Shown here: positions 7,355 to 16,474 of the stretch, one piece after another
Layout: each line of letters opens with the position of its first letter
Position numbering within the stretch: position 1 is the first letter of the stretch
Assembly: GCA_039812645.1 (NCBI GenBank)
Contig: JBDIAV010000005.1
Span: 19,265-83,264, forward strand
Source: Ancrocorticia sp039812645
GTDB lineage: Bacteria > Actinomycetota > Actinomycetes > Actinomycetales > Actinomycetaceae
Reading direction: 5' to 3'
DNA length: 64,000 bases
Notes under the pieces: model-generated
Databases searched by the model: none
The model's input: the letters and a program-made list of their open reading frames with translations, nothing else
What the model was told of the DNA's origin: nothing
Program-made: the position numbers and the translations under genes

Positions 7355-8890
7355 ATGTCTGAGCTACCACGTACCTATGCCATCCGAACTCTCGGATGCC
7401 AGATGAATGTTCACGATTCCGAGCGCCTAGCCGGCCTCCTGCAGGAAGCTGGCTACGTTCCGGTTGCCCAAGTTCCCCAGAAGGCCGCGCGAGCGACGCT
7501 GGCTGGGGACGAAGGGGCGGACGTTGTCATCCTCAATACCTGTTCCGTCCGCGAGAATGCAGCAAACCGTCTCTTTGGCAATCTAGGTCAGCTGGCTTCG
7601 GTGAAGCGCGAACGGCCGGGAATGCAGATTGCGGTGGGCGGTTGCCTCGCCCAGCAGATGCGTGAAGGAATTGTTGAGAAGGCTCCCTGGGTGGATGCCG
7701 TTCTTGGAACCCACAACCTTGACGTACTCCCGGCCTTGCTAGAGCGTGCACGCCACAACAACGAGGCGGCCGTGGAGATCGAGGAATCCCTCAAGGTCTT
7801 CCCGTCCACGCTGCCCACACGCCGTGAGTCGGCATATGCAGCCTGGGTGTCCATCTCCGTGGGATGCAACAACACGTGCACCTTCTGCATCGTGCCTCAT
7901 CTGCGTGGCAAAGAAAGAGATCGCCGTCCGGGCGAGGTCCTCTCCGAGGTGGGAGCTGTGGTGTCTGAGGGAGCCATTGAGGTGACCCTGCTCGGGCAGA
8001 ACGTTAACTCATATGGCGTGGGATTTGGTGACCGTCAAGCCTTCGGCAAACTGTTGCGCGCCTGCGGTGAGATCGAAGGTTTAGAGCGCGTGCGCTTCAC
8101 CTCGCCACATCCGGCGGCCTTCACCACGGACGTCATTGACGCGATGGCTGAAACCCCCAACGTTATGCCGTCGCTCCACATGCCGTTGCAGTCGGGCTCG
8201 GACCGCATCCTACGTGCGATGCGCCGCTCCTACCGTTCGGAGCGTTTCCTGGGTATCTTGAGTGCTGTTCGCGAGCGGATTCCAGACGCTGCGATTACTA
8301 CGGATATCATCGTGGGCTTCCCCGGCGAGACCGAAGAGGACTTCCAGGCCACGCTTGATGTGGTGGAGAAGTCCCGTTTCTCCTCCGCTTTCACCTTTAT
8401 TTATTCTCCACGCCCGGGAACTCCCGCGGCGGACATGGAGGAGCAGGTGCCGCAGGACGTCGTCGCCGAGCGCTACCAGCGTCTTATCGCTCTTCAGGAG
8501 CGCATCTCCGCTGAGGAGAACGCGGCGCAGGAAGGTCGCACTGTGGATGTGTTGATTTCCGCGAGTGAGGGCCGGAAGGATCAGTCGACGAGCCGCGTGA
8601 GTGGCCGCGCTGCGGACAACCGTCTTGTCCATGTAGCTCTGCCGGAGCACCTCGTGGAATCCGAGCGGCCTCGCCCCGGCGACATGGTTCGCGCTGTCGT
8701 GACCCATGCTGCTCCCCATCATCTGGTGGCAGATTCTGCTCTTGCCGGAGGGCTCTTCGAAGTTCGTCGCACCCGCGCTGGTGACGCTTGGGAGAGGCGT
8801 GAAAAGCGCGCTGCTGAGCTCAGCGCGGAGGCGGAGGGTAAGGCTCCTGTATCGTTGGGCATTCCTGTCATCCGCTTAGGTGGAAAATAG
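7355..8890 (+). CDS. miaB: tRNA-2-methylthio-N6-dimethylallyladenosine synthase MiaB
   Basis: This radical-SAM methylthiotransferase adds a methylthio group to i6A37 of tRNAs, acting after MiaA, whose gene is next. Counting from the ATG at 7355 (GTG at 7331 would add eight residues), the N-terminal cluster cysteines are C15, C63 and C97 and the radical-SAM motif CNNTCTFC gives C171, C175 and C178. A TRAM domain lies near the C-terminus and is followed by a charged tail. TAGACT at 7341-7346, eight bases before this ATG, could be a -10 element, which supports the shorter start. The 24-base gap to miaA suggests an operon. Confidence 0.94.
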   Translation: MSELPRTYAIRTLGCQMNVHDSERLAGLLQEAGYVPVAQVPQKAARATLAGDEGADVVILNTCSVRENAANRLFGNLGQLASVKRERPGMQIAVGGCLAQQMREGIVEKAPWVDAVLGTHNLDVLPALLERARHNNEAAVEIEESLKVFPSTLPTRRESAYAAWVSISVGCNNTCTFCIVPHLRGKERDRRPGEVLSEVGAVVSEGAIEVTLLGQNVNSYGVGFGDRQAFGKLLRACGEIEGLERVRFTSPHPAAFTTDVIDAMAETPNVMPSLHMPLQSGSDRILRAMRRSYRSERFLGILSAVRERIPDAAITTDIIVGFPGETEEDFQATLDVVEKSRFSSAFTFIYSPRPGTPAADMEEQVPQDVVAERYQRLIALQERISAEENAAQEGRTVDVLISASEGRKDQSTSRVSGRAADNRLVHVALPEHLVESERPRPGDMVRAVVTHAAPHHLVADSALAGGLFEVRRTRAGDAWERREKRAAELSAEAEGKAPVSLGIPVIRLGGK

Positions 8891-8913
8891 TGGATGATTT
8901 TCTGGAGTAATCG

Positions 8914-9846
8914 ATGATTATCTCGATTGCCGGGCCTACCGCGAGCGGAAAAACGGCGCTTTCGTTGAAGGTGGCGGAGCTTCTCGGCGGCCCGGAGCGG
9001 GTGGAAATCGTGTCTGCTGATGCGATGCAACTGTATCGCGGCATGGATATTGGCACGGCAAAGCTTCCGGTGGCCCAGCGCGGCGGAATCGTGCACCATC
9101 AGATTGATGTCCTCGATATTCATGATGAAGCAAGCGTCGCCGCTTACCAGCGGTATGCCAGACAGGACGTTGCGGATATTCAGGCTCGCGGCAAGATTCC
9201 TCTTGTGGTAGGAGGTTCCGGCCTCTATCTCTCGGCTTTGCTTGATGAACTTGACTTTCCTGGTCACGATCCGCAGATTCGGAGTGAACTGGAAGAGATC
9301 GCGGCGCGTGAAGGGCTGGCTCCGCTCGTCGCCGAGCTGGCGATCAAGGATCCCGAGTCGCATGCAACGATCGATCTCGCTAACCCGCGCCGCGTCATCC
9401 GTGCGCTCGAAGTTATTCGATTGACAGGTGGGCTATACACGCCGCGTTTCCCGCGCCATACCAACTACTACACAGATCACGTTGCCTTCGCTGTCAATCG
9501 TGAGAACGAGCTATTGCATCCCGCGATCATGGGGCGAGCCGAGAGCATGATGGACCATGGACTCTTGGAGGAGACCCGAGTACTCCTTGAACGGGGGCTC
9601 CGCGATACTCCAACAGCCTCCCGAGCAACAGGCTACGCTGAGGCGATTGCGGTTCTTGACGGGCACATGACCCGTGAGGAAGCCGTCGCATCTATCGCGC
9701 AAGCCACGAGACGCCTAGCAAAGAAACAGCGCACGTGGTTGCGCGCCGATCCTCGGCTCACGTGGTTGGATTTGAGCAAGGGTGATGTGCAGGCGTCCGC
9801 TGAGGAGCTGGTCACTGCGGTGCGCGCCCGCGGAGCGCTACAGTAG
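8914..9846 (+). CDS. miaA: tRNA dimethylallyltransferase MiaA
   Basis: MiaA transfers a dimethylallyl group to N6 of adenosine 37 in tRNAs reading UNN codons, making the substrate for MiaB. The P-loop GPTASGKT is at residues 7-14, followed by SADAMQLYRGMDIGTAKL and VGGSGLYL, all family hallmarks. The segment SRATGYAEAIAVL and the basic RLAKKQRTWLRADPR complete the tRNA-binding part. Its 310 residues are typical. The start ATG follows miaB by 24 bases, and dapF begins four bases after the stop, so these genes form one transcription unit. Confidence 0.94.
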   Translation: MIISIAGPTASGKTALSLKVAELLGGPERVEIVSADAMQLYRGMDIGTAKLPVAQRGGIVHHQIDVLDIHDEASVAAYQRYARQDVADIQARGKIPLVVGGSGLYLSALLDELDFPGHDPQIRSELEEIAAREGLAPLVAELAIKDPESHATIDLANPRRVIRALEVIRLTGGLYTPRFPRHTNYYTDHVAFAVNRENELLHPAIMGRAESMMDHGLLEETRVLLERGLRDTPTASRATGYAEAIAVLDGHMTREEAVASIAQATRRLAKKQRTWLRADPRLTWLDLSKGDVQASAEELVTAVRARGALQ

Positions 9847-9850
9847 CCCT

Positions 9851-10750
9851 GTGTTTGATGGATTAACGCTGACCAAGGGTCACGGCGCTGGCAACGATTT
9901 TGTTTTGGTACCGGATCCGCTCGGGGCACGTGACATCTCGCCCGAGATCGTCGCCCAAATATGTGACCGTCACACCGGGATTGGTGGCGATGGCCTTATC
10001 CGTGTCATCCATACAGAAGCGCTGCTGCGCGAGGATCCGTCACTCGCCACATTGTTTCCCGGCGAGTCTCTTCCCGAGTGGTTCATGGATTACCGAAATG
10101 CAGACGGTTCCATCGCCGAGATGTGCGGTAACGGCGTTCGCGTCTTTGTTCACTACCTGTGCTGTCAAGGACTAGTTGACCTGGAACCGGGCGGTAGCGT
10201 TGCCGTTGCCACCCGTGGCGGCATCAAGAATGTCACCTTCGACGCCCCCGATTACACCGTTGACATGGGCGAATACCAGTTGCCCTTCGGGCCGGACGGT
10301 GCCGATACTCGCGTCAGTATCCCCGGGGTGGGGGAACGCCTGGCTCTTTCAGTGGCGATGCCAAACCCTCACACGGTTGTTCTTCTAGAGAACGACGACG
10401 AGCTCGCAGCGGCTGATTTCCACGCCACACCCGGGTATGACCCGGTTCCTGAGTTCGGTACCAACCTGGAACTTGCGGTGGATCGACCGGGTGCGCGGAC
10501 CTTGGGCGGTACGAGTCCATCTGAGCGTGTCGAGATGCGGGTGCTCGAGCGCGGCGTGGGGGAGACCCTCGCCTGCGGCACCGGCACCTGCGCAGTAGCG
10601 CTTGCCGTGCTGTTCGGACGTGGTGAAAGCGAAGGGGTGGTACCGATCCATTCACCCGGTGGAAACCTCAGCGTGCGCATTGAGGCAGGCCGTGCTTACC
10701 TCACCGGCCCCGCAAAGCTGGTTGCTGACTTCTCACTCTTAAATCGCTAG
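9851..10750 (+). CDS. dapF: Diaminopimelate epimerase DapF
   Basis: DapF converts LL- to meso-diaminopimelate in lysine biosynthesis. GTG at 9851 is chosen because homologues begin with a short strand leading directly into LTKGHGAGNDF; the open frame runs upstream into miaA. The two catalytic cysteines are visible as Cys92 (NADGSIAEMCGNGVR) and Cys242 (LACGTGTCA) in the 299-residue product. A PNPHTVV motif lies between them. The enzyme will serve lysine synthesis; whether its product also enters peptidoglycan here is doubtful given the MurE motif (see murE). A long-loop inverted repeat follows, and the next gene is convergent. Confidence 0.93.
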   Translation: MFDGLTLTKGHGAGNDFVLVPDPLGARDISPEIVAQICDRHTGIGGDGLIRVIHTEALLREDPSLATLFPGESLPEWFMDYRNADGSIAEMCGNGVRVFVHYLCCQGLVDLEPGGSVAVATRGGIKNVTFDAPDYTVDMGEYQLPFGPDGADTRVSIPGVGERLALSVAMPNPHTVVLLENDDELAAADFHATPGYDPVPEFGTNLELAVDRPGARTLGGTSPSERVEMRVLERGVGETLACGTGTCAVALAVLFGRGESEGVVPIHSPGGNLSVRIEAGRAYLTGPAKLVADFSLLNR

Positions 10751-10756
10751 TGGCGG

Positions 10757-10824
10757 GATAGTGCACCGAAAATGGGATTTTTGCTCCTTTTCGTCGGGTT
10801 TTATACCACATACGGTGCACTATC
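10757..10824. terminator. Long-loop inverted repeat between dapF and the convergent methyltransferase gene
   Basis: GATAGTGCACCG (10757-10768) and its exact complement CGGTGCACTATC (10813-10824) enclose 44 bases that contain runs of T (ggatttttgctccttttcg). The position between convergent stops suggests a bidirectional terminator, but the loop is much longer than in an intrinsic terminator. A small mobile or RNA element cannot be excluded. Confidence 0.5.
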
Positions 10825-10832
10825 GTGGATTG

Positions 10833-11507
10833 TCAGGAACCCTGCCGCGCCTCCAGAATTCGGAAGCCTTTGGCTGAGGCAAGCTTCTCGCAACTGAATC
10901 CCTGTCCATGGAGCCATTTCTGAAGCGAGTCCGCGCCAAGATTCTTCTGGACCACGAGGTAGGCAACACCGTCGTCGGTGAGAACAGACAGCCAGGACAC
11001 GAGCAGCTCGTGTAGCGCCTCCTTGCCGATACGCACTGGAGGGTTTGACCAGATGAGGGACACCTTGCGATCGCCAAGCGCTGCGAAAGCTTTATCGGGG
11101 GTGTAGACCGCGCTGGCCAGGCCGGGAGCTTCCCACAGGCCCGCGCGTTGAAGATTACGTTCGGTGAGTTCGCACGAGCGTTCGTTGACATCTACACCCC
11201 AGATCTCAGTGATGCTGTCGTCTTGCTGCTTAGCTTCCGATTCCGAGAGCGAATCACGAACAGCTGCAGCGAGTGCGATTGTGATCGGTCCCCAGCCACA
11301 GCCAATGTCCACGGCCAACTGGCCTGGTTTGACGTCGGGGAAGGGGACTTTGTCGAGCAGCACCGCGGTTCCTTTGTCCACGCGCTCGTGGGAGAAGACG
11401 CCCGGTTGGGTCACAACCGTGTATTCGATACCTTGTAAATGGACGCGGCGTTCGGTGGTCGTGGCAGATGCGGACGGGGTCGCGGAGAAGTAATGGTCGT
11501 TGCTCAC
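10833..11507 (-). CDS. Class I SAM-dependent methyltransferase, RsmC-like
   Basis: This is a small-subunit rRNA guanine-N2 methyltransferase-like protein (the MTS family of RsmC/RlmG C-terminal domains). The SAM-binding motif LAVDIGCGWGPITIALA is near residue 67, an acidic strand WGVDVNERS follows, and the catalytic-type NPPVRIGKEALHELL is at about residue 158. Only the single catalytic domain is present (224 residues); proteobacterial RsmC has two. The N-terminus FSATPSASATTTERRVHLQG matches actinobacterial members. The specific target base is not proven. It is transcribed alone, convergent with dapF and divergent from hflX. Confidence 0.78.
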   Translation of the reverse strand: MSNDHYFSATPSASATTTERRVHLQGIEYTVVTQPGVFSHERVDKGTAVLLDKVPFPDVKPGQLAVDIGCGWGPITIALAAAVRDSLSESEAKQQDDSITEIWGVDVNERSCELTERNLQRAGLWEAPGLASAVYTPDKAFAALGDRKVSLIWSNPPVRIGKEALHELLVSWLSVLTDDGVAYLVVQKNLGADSLQKWLHGQGFSCEKLASAKGFRILEARQGS

Positions 11508-11748
11508 GGAACAAGCGTATCGGACGCACTTGTGGGTGTGGAACGGGCGTCACGTCCTACGGTATTCGATCGCATGTTGCGCACCGTTGTTGCACGTGTG
11601 TGATGTCTTGGTGGTGCACTGACCGTGACCATTTCCCCTCTACGCTGGTGGCGAGGGGAACACCTTTCTCCCGCCTGGCATGAGAAAATAGATGTCACGC
11701 TTAAGCGGCCACACTGCCGAATCTCTCGGTGCACTGTCAAAGGAGCAT

Positions 11749-13290
11749 ATGACGTCTCACGACTCGGGTACTTCATTTACCCAGCATCATCGCAACAATG
11801 TTGATTTCGATCCCGCAATGGACTCCATTGAGACGACCGACGTCCACTCGCGCCGCGGTACAGCGCTGCAGGCTGACCCGGCTTACCAGGGTAGCTGGTC
11901 AGGCGACGATCTCGAACGCGAAGAGCGCTCATCCCTGCGCCGTGTGGCCGGACTAGATGCCGGTGTCGAACGCGAAGAAGGCGTCGATATCGAGTATCGC
12001 CAGGTGCGGTTGGAACGCGTCATCCTTGTCGGACTATGGACCGAAGGGCTGCTCCAGTCCGCTGAAGATTCGCTGCGCGAGCTCGCCGCGCTCGCTGAGA
12101 CAGCTGGCTCCGAGGTGCTCGATGGCATCATCCAGAAGCGTGACCTTCCCGATCCCGCCACCTACCTCGGCAAGGGCAAAGCACATGAACTCGCTGAACT
12201 CGTGGCTTCCAAGGGCGCAGATACTGTCATTGCTGACTCTGAGCTTGCCCCTTCGCAGCGCCGAGCTCTGGAGGACATTGTCCAGGTGAAGGTCATTGAC
12301 CGCACCTCACTCATCCTCGATATCTTCGCCCGGCACGCCAAGTCCCGTGAGGGCAAGGCCCAGGTGGAGCTGGCTCAGCTTGAATACCTGCTGCCGCGCC
12401 TGCGTGGTTGGGGTGAGTCGATGTCCCGGCAGGCGGGTGGTCGAGTGGCTGCCGGTGCCGGTATTGGCTCACGCGGTCCCGGCGAAACCCAGATCGAACT
12501 TGATCGGCGCCGCATCCGCACGAAGATGGCCAAACTGCGCCGTGACATCGCCCAGATGACTCCGGCGCGGGAGCAGCAACGGGCAGAACGGCGCCGTACG
12601 GGCGTGCCCTCGGTCGTCGTCGTCGGATATACGAACGCCGGCAAGTCGTCGCTTCTCAACAGGCTCACGGGAGCTGGCGTCCTTGTGGAGAACGCACTGT
12701 TCGCTACGCTGGATCCCACTGTGCGCCGCGCGCGAACGCCGCAGGGCCGTGATTTCACCATTTCGGACACCGTCGGATTCGTACGTAACCTTCCCACGCA
12801 GCTGGTGGAGGCGTTCCGCTCCACCCTGGAGGAGGCGGGCGACGCGGATGTCCTGCTGCACGTCGTGGATTCATCCCACCACGATCCTGTGGGGCAGGTT
12901 CGTGCCGTCCGCGAGGTTCTGTCGGACGTTTCCGGTACACAAGAGGCACGCGAAATTATCGTGCTGTCGAAGGCGGACCTTGCCGATCCCATCGACTTGG
13001 CAGCGCTGCGCTCGCGGTTCCCGGGCGCCGTCGTCGTTTCATGTTTGACGGGTGAGGGTATTGACGATCTTCTCAACGCCATTGATGAGGCACTGCCGCG
13101 CCCCGATATTGAGATTGCTGTGACGATTCCGTATTCGTATGGTGGTTTGCTCTCCAAGATTCACGAGTCTGGCGAGCTGTTGGCCCCAGTTGAGTACCGC
13201 GAGGGTGGAACCTGGGTACGGGCCCGGATCTCTGGCGAGATGGAAGGCGCACTGCGTGAAGCGGGAATTCTTGTAGGCGAGGCTCAATAG
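11749..13290 (+). CDS. hflX: Ribosome-associated GTPase HflX
   Basis: HflX is a GTPase that splits and rescues stalled ribosomes under stress. Domains in order: an N-terminal HflX region with KRDLPDPATYLGKGKAHEL, a coiled-coil helix with GGRVAAGAGIGSRGPGETQ, and the G domain. The G domain has G1 GYTNAGKSSL, G3 DTVGF and G4-like LSKADL, followed by a C-terminal domain. The start at 11749 is preferred for AAAGGAG just upstream; an in-frame ATG at 11692 would add 19 residues. About 60 N-terminal residues are poorly conserved, as in other actinobacterial HflX proteins. A 65-base gap separates it from the dinG-like gene. Confidence 0.93.
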   Translation: MTSHDSGTSFTQHHRNNVDFDPAMDSIETTDVHSRRGTALQADPAYQGSWSGDDLEREERSSLRRVAGLDAGVEREEGVDIEYRQVRLERVILVGLWTEGLLQSAEDSLRELAALAETAGSEVLDGIIQKRDLPDPATYLGKGKAHELAELVASKGADTVIADSELAPSQRRALEDIVQVKVIDRTSLILDIFARHAKSREGKAQVELAQLEYLLPRLRGWGESMSRQAGGRVAAGAGIGSRGPGETQIELDRRRIRTKMAKLRRDIAQMTPAREQQRAERRRTGVPSVVVVGYTNAGKSSLLNRLTGAGVLVENALFATLDPTVRRARTPQGRDFTISDTVGFVRNLPTQLVEAFRSTLEEAGDADVLLHVVDSSHHDPVGQVRAVREVLSDVSGTQEAREIIVLSKADLADPIDLAALRSRFPGAVVVSCLTGEGIDDLLNAIDEALPRPDIEIAVTIPYSYGGLLSKIHESGELLAPVEYREGGTWVRARISGEMEGALREAGILVGEAQ

Positions 13291-13355
13291 CCGCGGATAC
13301 GGTAGTTACACCCGACCTAGCCACGAACACCACGAATACGGTAGCTACAAACACG

Positions 13356-15290
13356 ATGAACGAGAATGTCAGTGCGATCCTCGAGGCGACGATCGCTGAT
13401 CTCGGGGGAGTCCCGCGCGCGGGTCAGACCGAGATGGTGGAGAAGGTTTTCGATGCCCTGGAGACCGACGGGCACCTGCTCGTGCAGGCGGGCACGGGAA
13501 CTGGAAAGTCCATCGGGTACCTGGTGCCCGCGATGTATTGGTCGGTGGAGTCGGGGCAGCGGGTGGTTGTGTCCACGGCAACGTTGGCGCTGCAACGCCA
13601 GATTGTGCTGCATGATGCCCCACGGGTAGCGGAAGCTGTTCATGGCACGTGCGGTGCGCGGCCGAAGGTGTCGCTCCTCAAGGGGTGGAATAACTACGTC
13701 TGCCTGCGCAAGGCGGCCGGTGGATACCCGGAGGATGATGCGCTGCTATCGCGTGCCGCCGGGGAGTACGGGGCGAGCGCCACGGGTGAGGAAGTGGTGC
13801 GCCTGCGTGAGTGGGCGATGTCCACAGACACGGGAGATCGTGATGACCTTGTCCCCGGGGTGTCTGATCGCGCCTGGCGTCAGGTCTCGATTTCCAAGCC
13901 GGAATGCATCGGCAATTCGTGTCCATTACGTGGCTCGTGTTTCCCTATTCTCAGCCGACAGGAGGCGGAGGATGCGGACGTCGTCATTACCAATCACTCG
14001 ATTCTTGGCTTGGAAAGTGCGGGCGTGCCCATTCTTCCGGGCGCGGGTGCCTACGTGATCGATGAGGCCCACGACCTCGTCGACCGGGTCACAGGGCAGC
14101 TGACAGTGTCTATCTCCAAATCCGAGATCAACAGCTTGGCTAGGCTGCTACGGCGCGAGAAGATTCTTGCGACCGGATTAGAGAGCACGGCCGATGGATT
14201 AGCGGACGTCTTGGGTGAGCTGCCGGAGGGCCGACTCACCGAACGGCCTGCTCTCTTAACCGACAGCTTGCTTGCGCTCCTCGGCGAGCTGCAACAAGCC
14301 TCGGAGGATGTTTCGTCGTTGCCGGGCAAGGAAGAGTCGGATGTGGCGGCGAAGAACGTGGTGCGGTCCCGTGTGCAGTCGCTGGCAGAGGTTGTCTCGC
14401 AGCTCTTGTCCGACGACGTTGCGGAGGGAAAGCTGGTTATCTGGATTCAGCGTGACTTTGACGACGTCCCATCCCTGCATGTTGCACCGCTGGACGTGTC
14501 GAGTTCTCTCGCGGATACTCTTTTTGAGGGAAAACCGGCCATCCTGACCTCCGCGACTCTGACGGTGGGAGGGTCCTTCCACCACGCGGCAAGCGAGGTG
14601 GGATTCACGTTCCCCAGCCAGGGGCCGTGGGAAGGGATCGACGTCGGCTCGCCTTTCGAGCACGGTAAACAGGGAATTCTCTACGTGGCCTCGCACCTGC
14701 CGGTTCCAGGGCGTGATGGCTACGGTGAGGAACATCTGCAAGAGATTGTGGAGCTCATCGAGGCTTCGCAGGGCGGGGCGCTGTGCCTGTTCACTTCGCG
14801 GCGCGGAGCAGAGACTGCCGCTGAATACGCACGCGACCGGTTGAGGACACCGGTACTGTTGCAGGGAGAGGACCAACTGCCCACCCTTGTCAGAGATTTT
14901 GCCGACGACGACGCCACCTCGCTCTTCGGGACGCTATCCCTGTGGCAGGGTGTGGATGTTCCCGGCAAAACGTGCCGACTTGTAGTTATCGACAGAATCC
15001 CGTTCCCACGGCCTAATGATCCTTTGATCCAGGCTCGTCACGAAGCCGTGGTCGCCAGCGGCGGAAATGGGTTTATGCAGGTATCGGCCTCGCATGCAGC
15101 ACTATTGCTCGCGCAAGGCGCGGGACGATTGTTACGCCGTAGCGACGACAAGGGTGTGGTGGCAGTTCTTGATCCACGCTTGCGAACTGCCCGCTATTCA
15201 GGGTTCTTGGTGGCATCGTTGCCTCCGATGTGGCCGACAACAGATAAACATGTGGCGCAGGCTGCACTTACAAGATTGGCGCAAGGATAG
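13356..15290 (+). CDS. dinG: ATP-dependent DNA helicase, DinG/XPD type
   Basis: This is a superfamily 2 iron-sulfur helicase, probably 5'-3', that unwinds repair intermediates or R-loops. Walker A QAGTGTGKS is at residues 44-52 and the DEAH box (IDEAHDLVDRV) near 231. Cysteines in CLRKAAGG and CIGNSCPLRGSC form the likely Fe-S cluster site. Late motifs include ATLTVGG, GTLSLWQGVDVPG and the arginine-finger QGAGRLLRR. The exonuclease domain of firmicute DinG is absent. At 644 residues it matches actinobacterial members. No LexA box was seen upstream, although the name implies SOS control in E. coli. Confidence 0.9.
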   Translation: MNENVSAILEATIADLGGVPRAGQTEMVEKVFDALETDGHLLVQAGTGTGKSIGYLVPAMYWSVESGQRVVVSTATLALQRQIVLHDAPRVAEAVHGTCGARPKVSLLKGWNNYVCLRKAAGGYPEDDALLSRAAGEYGASATGEEVVRLREWAMSTDTGDRDDLVPGVSDRAWRQVSISKPECIGNSCPLRGSCFPILSRQEAEDADVVITNHSILGLESAGVPILPGAGAYVIDEAHDLVDRVTGQLTVSISKSEINSLARLLRREKILATGLESTADGLADVLGELPEGRLTERPALLTDSLLALLGELQQASEDVSSLPGKEESDVAAKNVVRSRVQSLAEVVSQLLSDDVAEGKLVIWIQRDFDDVPSLHVAPLDVSSSLADTLFEGKPAILTSATLTVGGSFHHAASEVGFTFPSQGPWEGIDVGSPFEHGKQGILYVASHLPVPGRDGYGEEHLQEIVELIEASQGGALCLFTSRRGAETAAEYARDRLRTPVLLQGEDQLPTLVRDFADDDATSLFGTLSLWQGVDVPGKTCRLVVIDRIPFPRPNDPLIQARHEAVVASGGNGFMQVSASHAALLLAQGAGRLLRRSDDKGVVAVLDPRLRTARYSGFLVASLPPMWPTTDKHVAQAALTRLAQG

Positions 15291-15379
15291 GGACTTTATT
15301 CAGCAGCGAAGTGTGGAATCAGTCCGTAGACTGTTTTTCGACGGCAGAATTCACTGCCAATCCACGATGAGGAGTTGCT

Positions 15380-16387
15380 GTGTCGAGTACGCCAACTAAT
15401 GAGACCACTGAATCACAGGCCGCACCCGCCGTCCGTCAGGAGAAGGGTGCCAAACTTGCTGTCATCGGCGCCGGTGCCGTTGGTTCTGCAGTTGCATATG
15501 CATCCGTGATCAAGGGCGTGGCCCGCGAATACGCGATTTACGACATCTTTGAGAGCAAGGCCAAGGCCGAGGCCCTCGATATCGCCCAGGGTTCGCAGTT
15601 CACACCGGTGGCAAGCGTTGAAGGCTCTGGAGATCCGGCTGTGATGAAGGACGCGGATATCGTTGTCATCACTGCGGGTGCCAAGCAGAAGCCCGGGCAG
15701 TCCCGTCTTGATCTCGCCGGTGCCACGATTGACATTATGAGGAAGATCCTCCCGACCGCCGTGGAGCAGGCACCCAACGCCATCTTCCTCATGGTTGCCA
15801 ATCCCGTGGACGTTGTTACCTACGCTGGTCTGCAGATTTCGGGCATGAGCCCTGATCGCTTCTTCGGCTCCGGTACCGTGTTGGATTCTTCTCGTCTGCG
15901 TAACCTCGTGGCACAGCACTGTGGTGTGGCTCCTCAGACTGTTCACGCCTACATTGCTGGCGAGCACGGCGATTCGGAGATCCCGCTGTGGTCCTCCGCA
16001 ATGATTGGCGCGGTTCCGCTGCTGCAGTGGGGCCAGACGATCGACGGTGGAAACCTGGATGAGAAGCTCCGTGAGTCCATTCACCACGACGTCGTTAACT
16101 CGGCATACGCGATTATTGAGGGCAAGGGCGCTACGAACTACGCTATCGGCCTCTCCGTGGCGCACATCGCGGGTACGATCCTGCGTGACGAAAAGCGAGT
16201 TCTTCCTGTATCCACGCTTCTTGATGATTGGATGGGTATTTCGGACGTCTGCATGTCTGTGCCCACCGTTGTTGGTCGTGAGGGTGCGGGCCGCCGCCTC
16301 GTCCCCGTTGTCACTCCTCGCGAGTACAACGGTCTGCGTGCTTCCGCCGATTCGATTCGCGCGGTTGCCGCCAAGTTTGGTTTCTAA
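15380..16387 (+). CDS. ldh: L-lactate dehydrogenase
   Basis: This NAD-dependent enzyme reduces pyruvate to L-lactate, the main electron sink of fermenting actinomycetes. GTG at 15380 has GAGGAG seven bases upstream. A 24-residue Thr/Ala-rich N-terminal extension precedes the Rossmann motif IGAGAVGSAVAY (residues 29-40). The catalytic His is in AGEHGDSEIPLWS at about H196. The substrate loop near residues 101-110 reads AKQKPGQSRL; the Gln position favours lactate over malate dehydrogenase. The gene stands alone, ending at a very strong hairpin shared with convergent lexA. Confidence 0.94.
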   Translation: MSSTPTNETTESQAAPAVRQEKGAKLAVIGAGAVGSAVAYASVIKGVAREYAIYDIFESKAKAEALDIAQGSQFTPVASVEGSGDPAVMKDADIVVITAGAKQKPGQSRLDLAGATIDIMRKILPTAVEQAPNAIFLMVANPVDVVTYAGLQISGMSPDRFFGSGTVLDSSRLRNLVAQHCGVAPQTVHAYIAGEHGDSEIPLWSSAMIGAVPLLQWGQTIDGGNLDEKLRESIHHDVVNSAYAIIEGKGATNYAIGLSVAHIAGTILRDEKRVLPVSTLLDDWMGISDVCMSVPTVVGREGAGRRLVPVVTPREYNGLRASADSIRAVAAKFGF

Positions 16388-16417
16388 ACTGGAACCGGCT
16401 GGTATTTAACCTGACAG

Positions 16418-16463
16418 GAAGGGCCGGGTACCGACGAGATTATTCGTCGGTACCCGGCCCTTC
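16418..16463. terminator. Bidirectional terminator between ldh and lexA
   Basis: A perfect 20-bp stem begins GAAGGGCCGGGTACCGACGA with a 6-nt loop (gattat) and ends in CGGCCCTTC followed by ttcgatttctg. It is the strongest hairpin in the window and serves both convergent genes. Confidence 0.92.
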
Positions 16464-16474
16464 TTCGATTTCTG

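Noticed and set aside
11634..11657. CCCCTC/GAGGGG hairpin upstream of hflX
   Set aside because: Only a 6-bp stem with a 12-base loop; too weak to call.
13294..13352. Near-direct repeat ATACGGTAGTTACA / ATACGGTAGCTACA between hflX and the dinG-like gene
   Set aside because: Only two short copies, with no symmetry or known factor; probably a chance local duplication.
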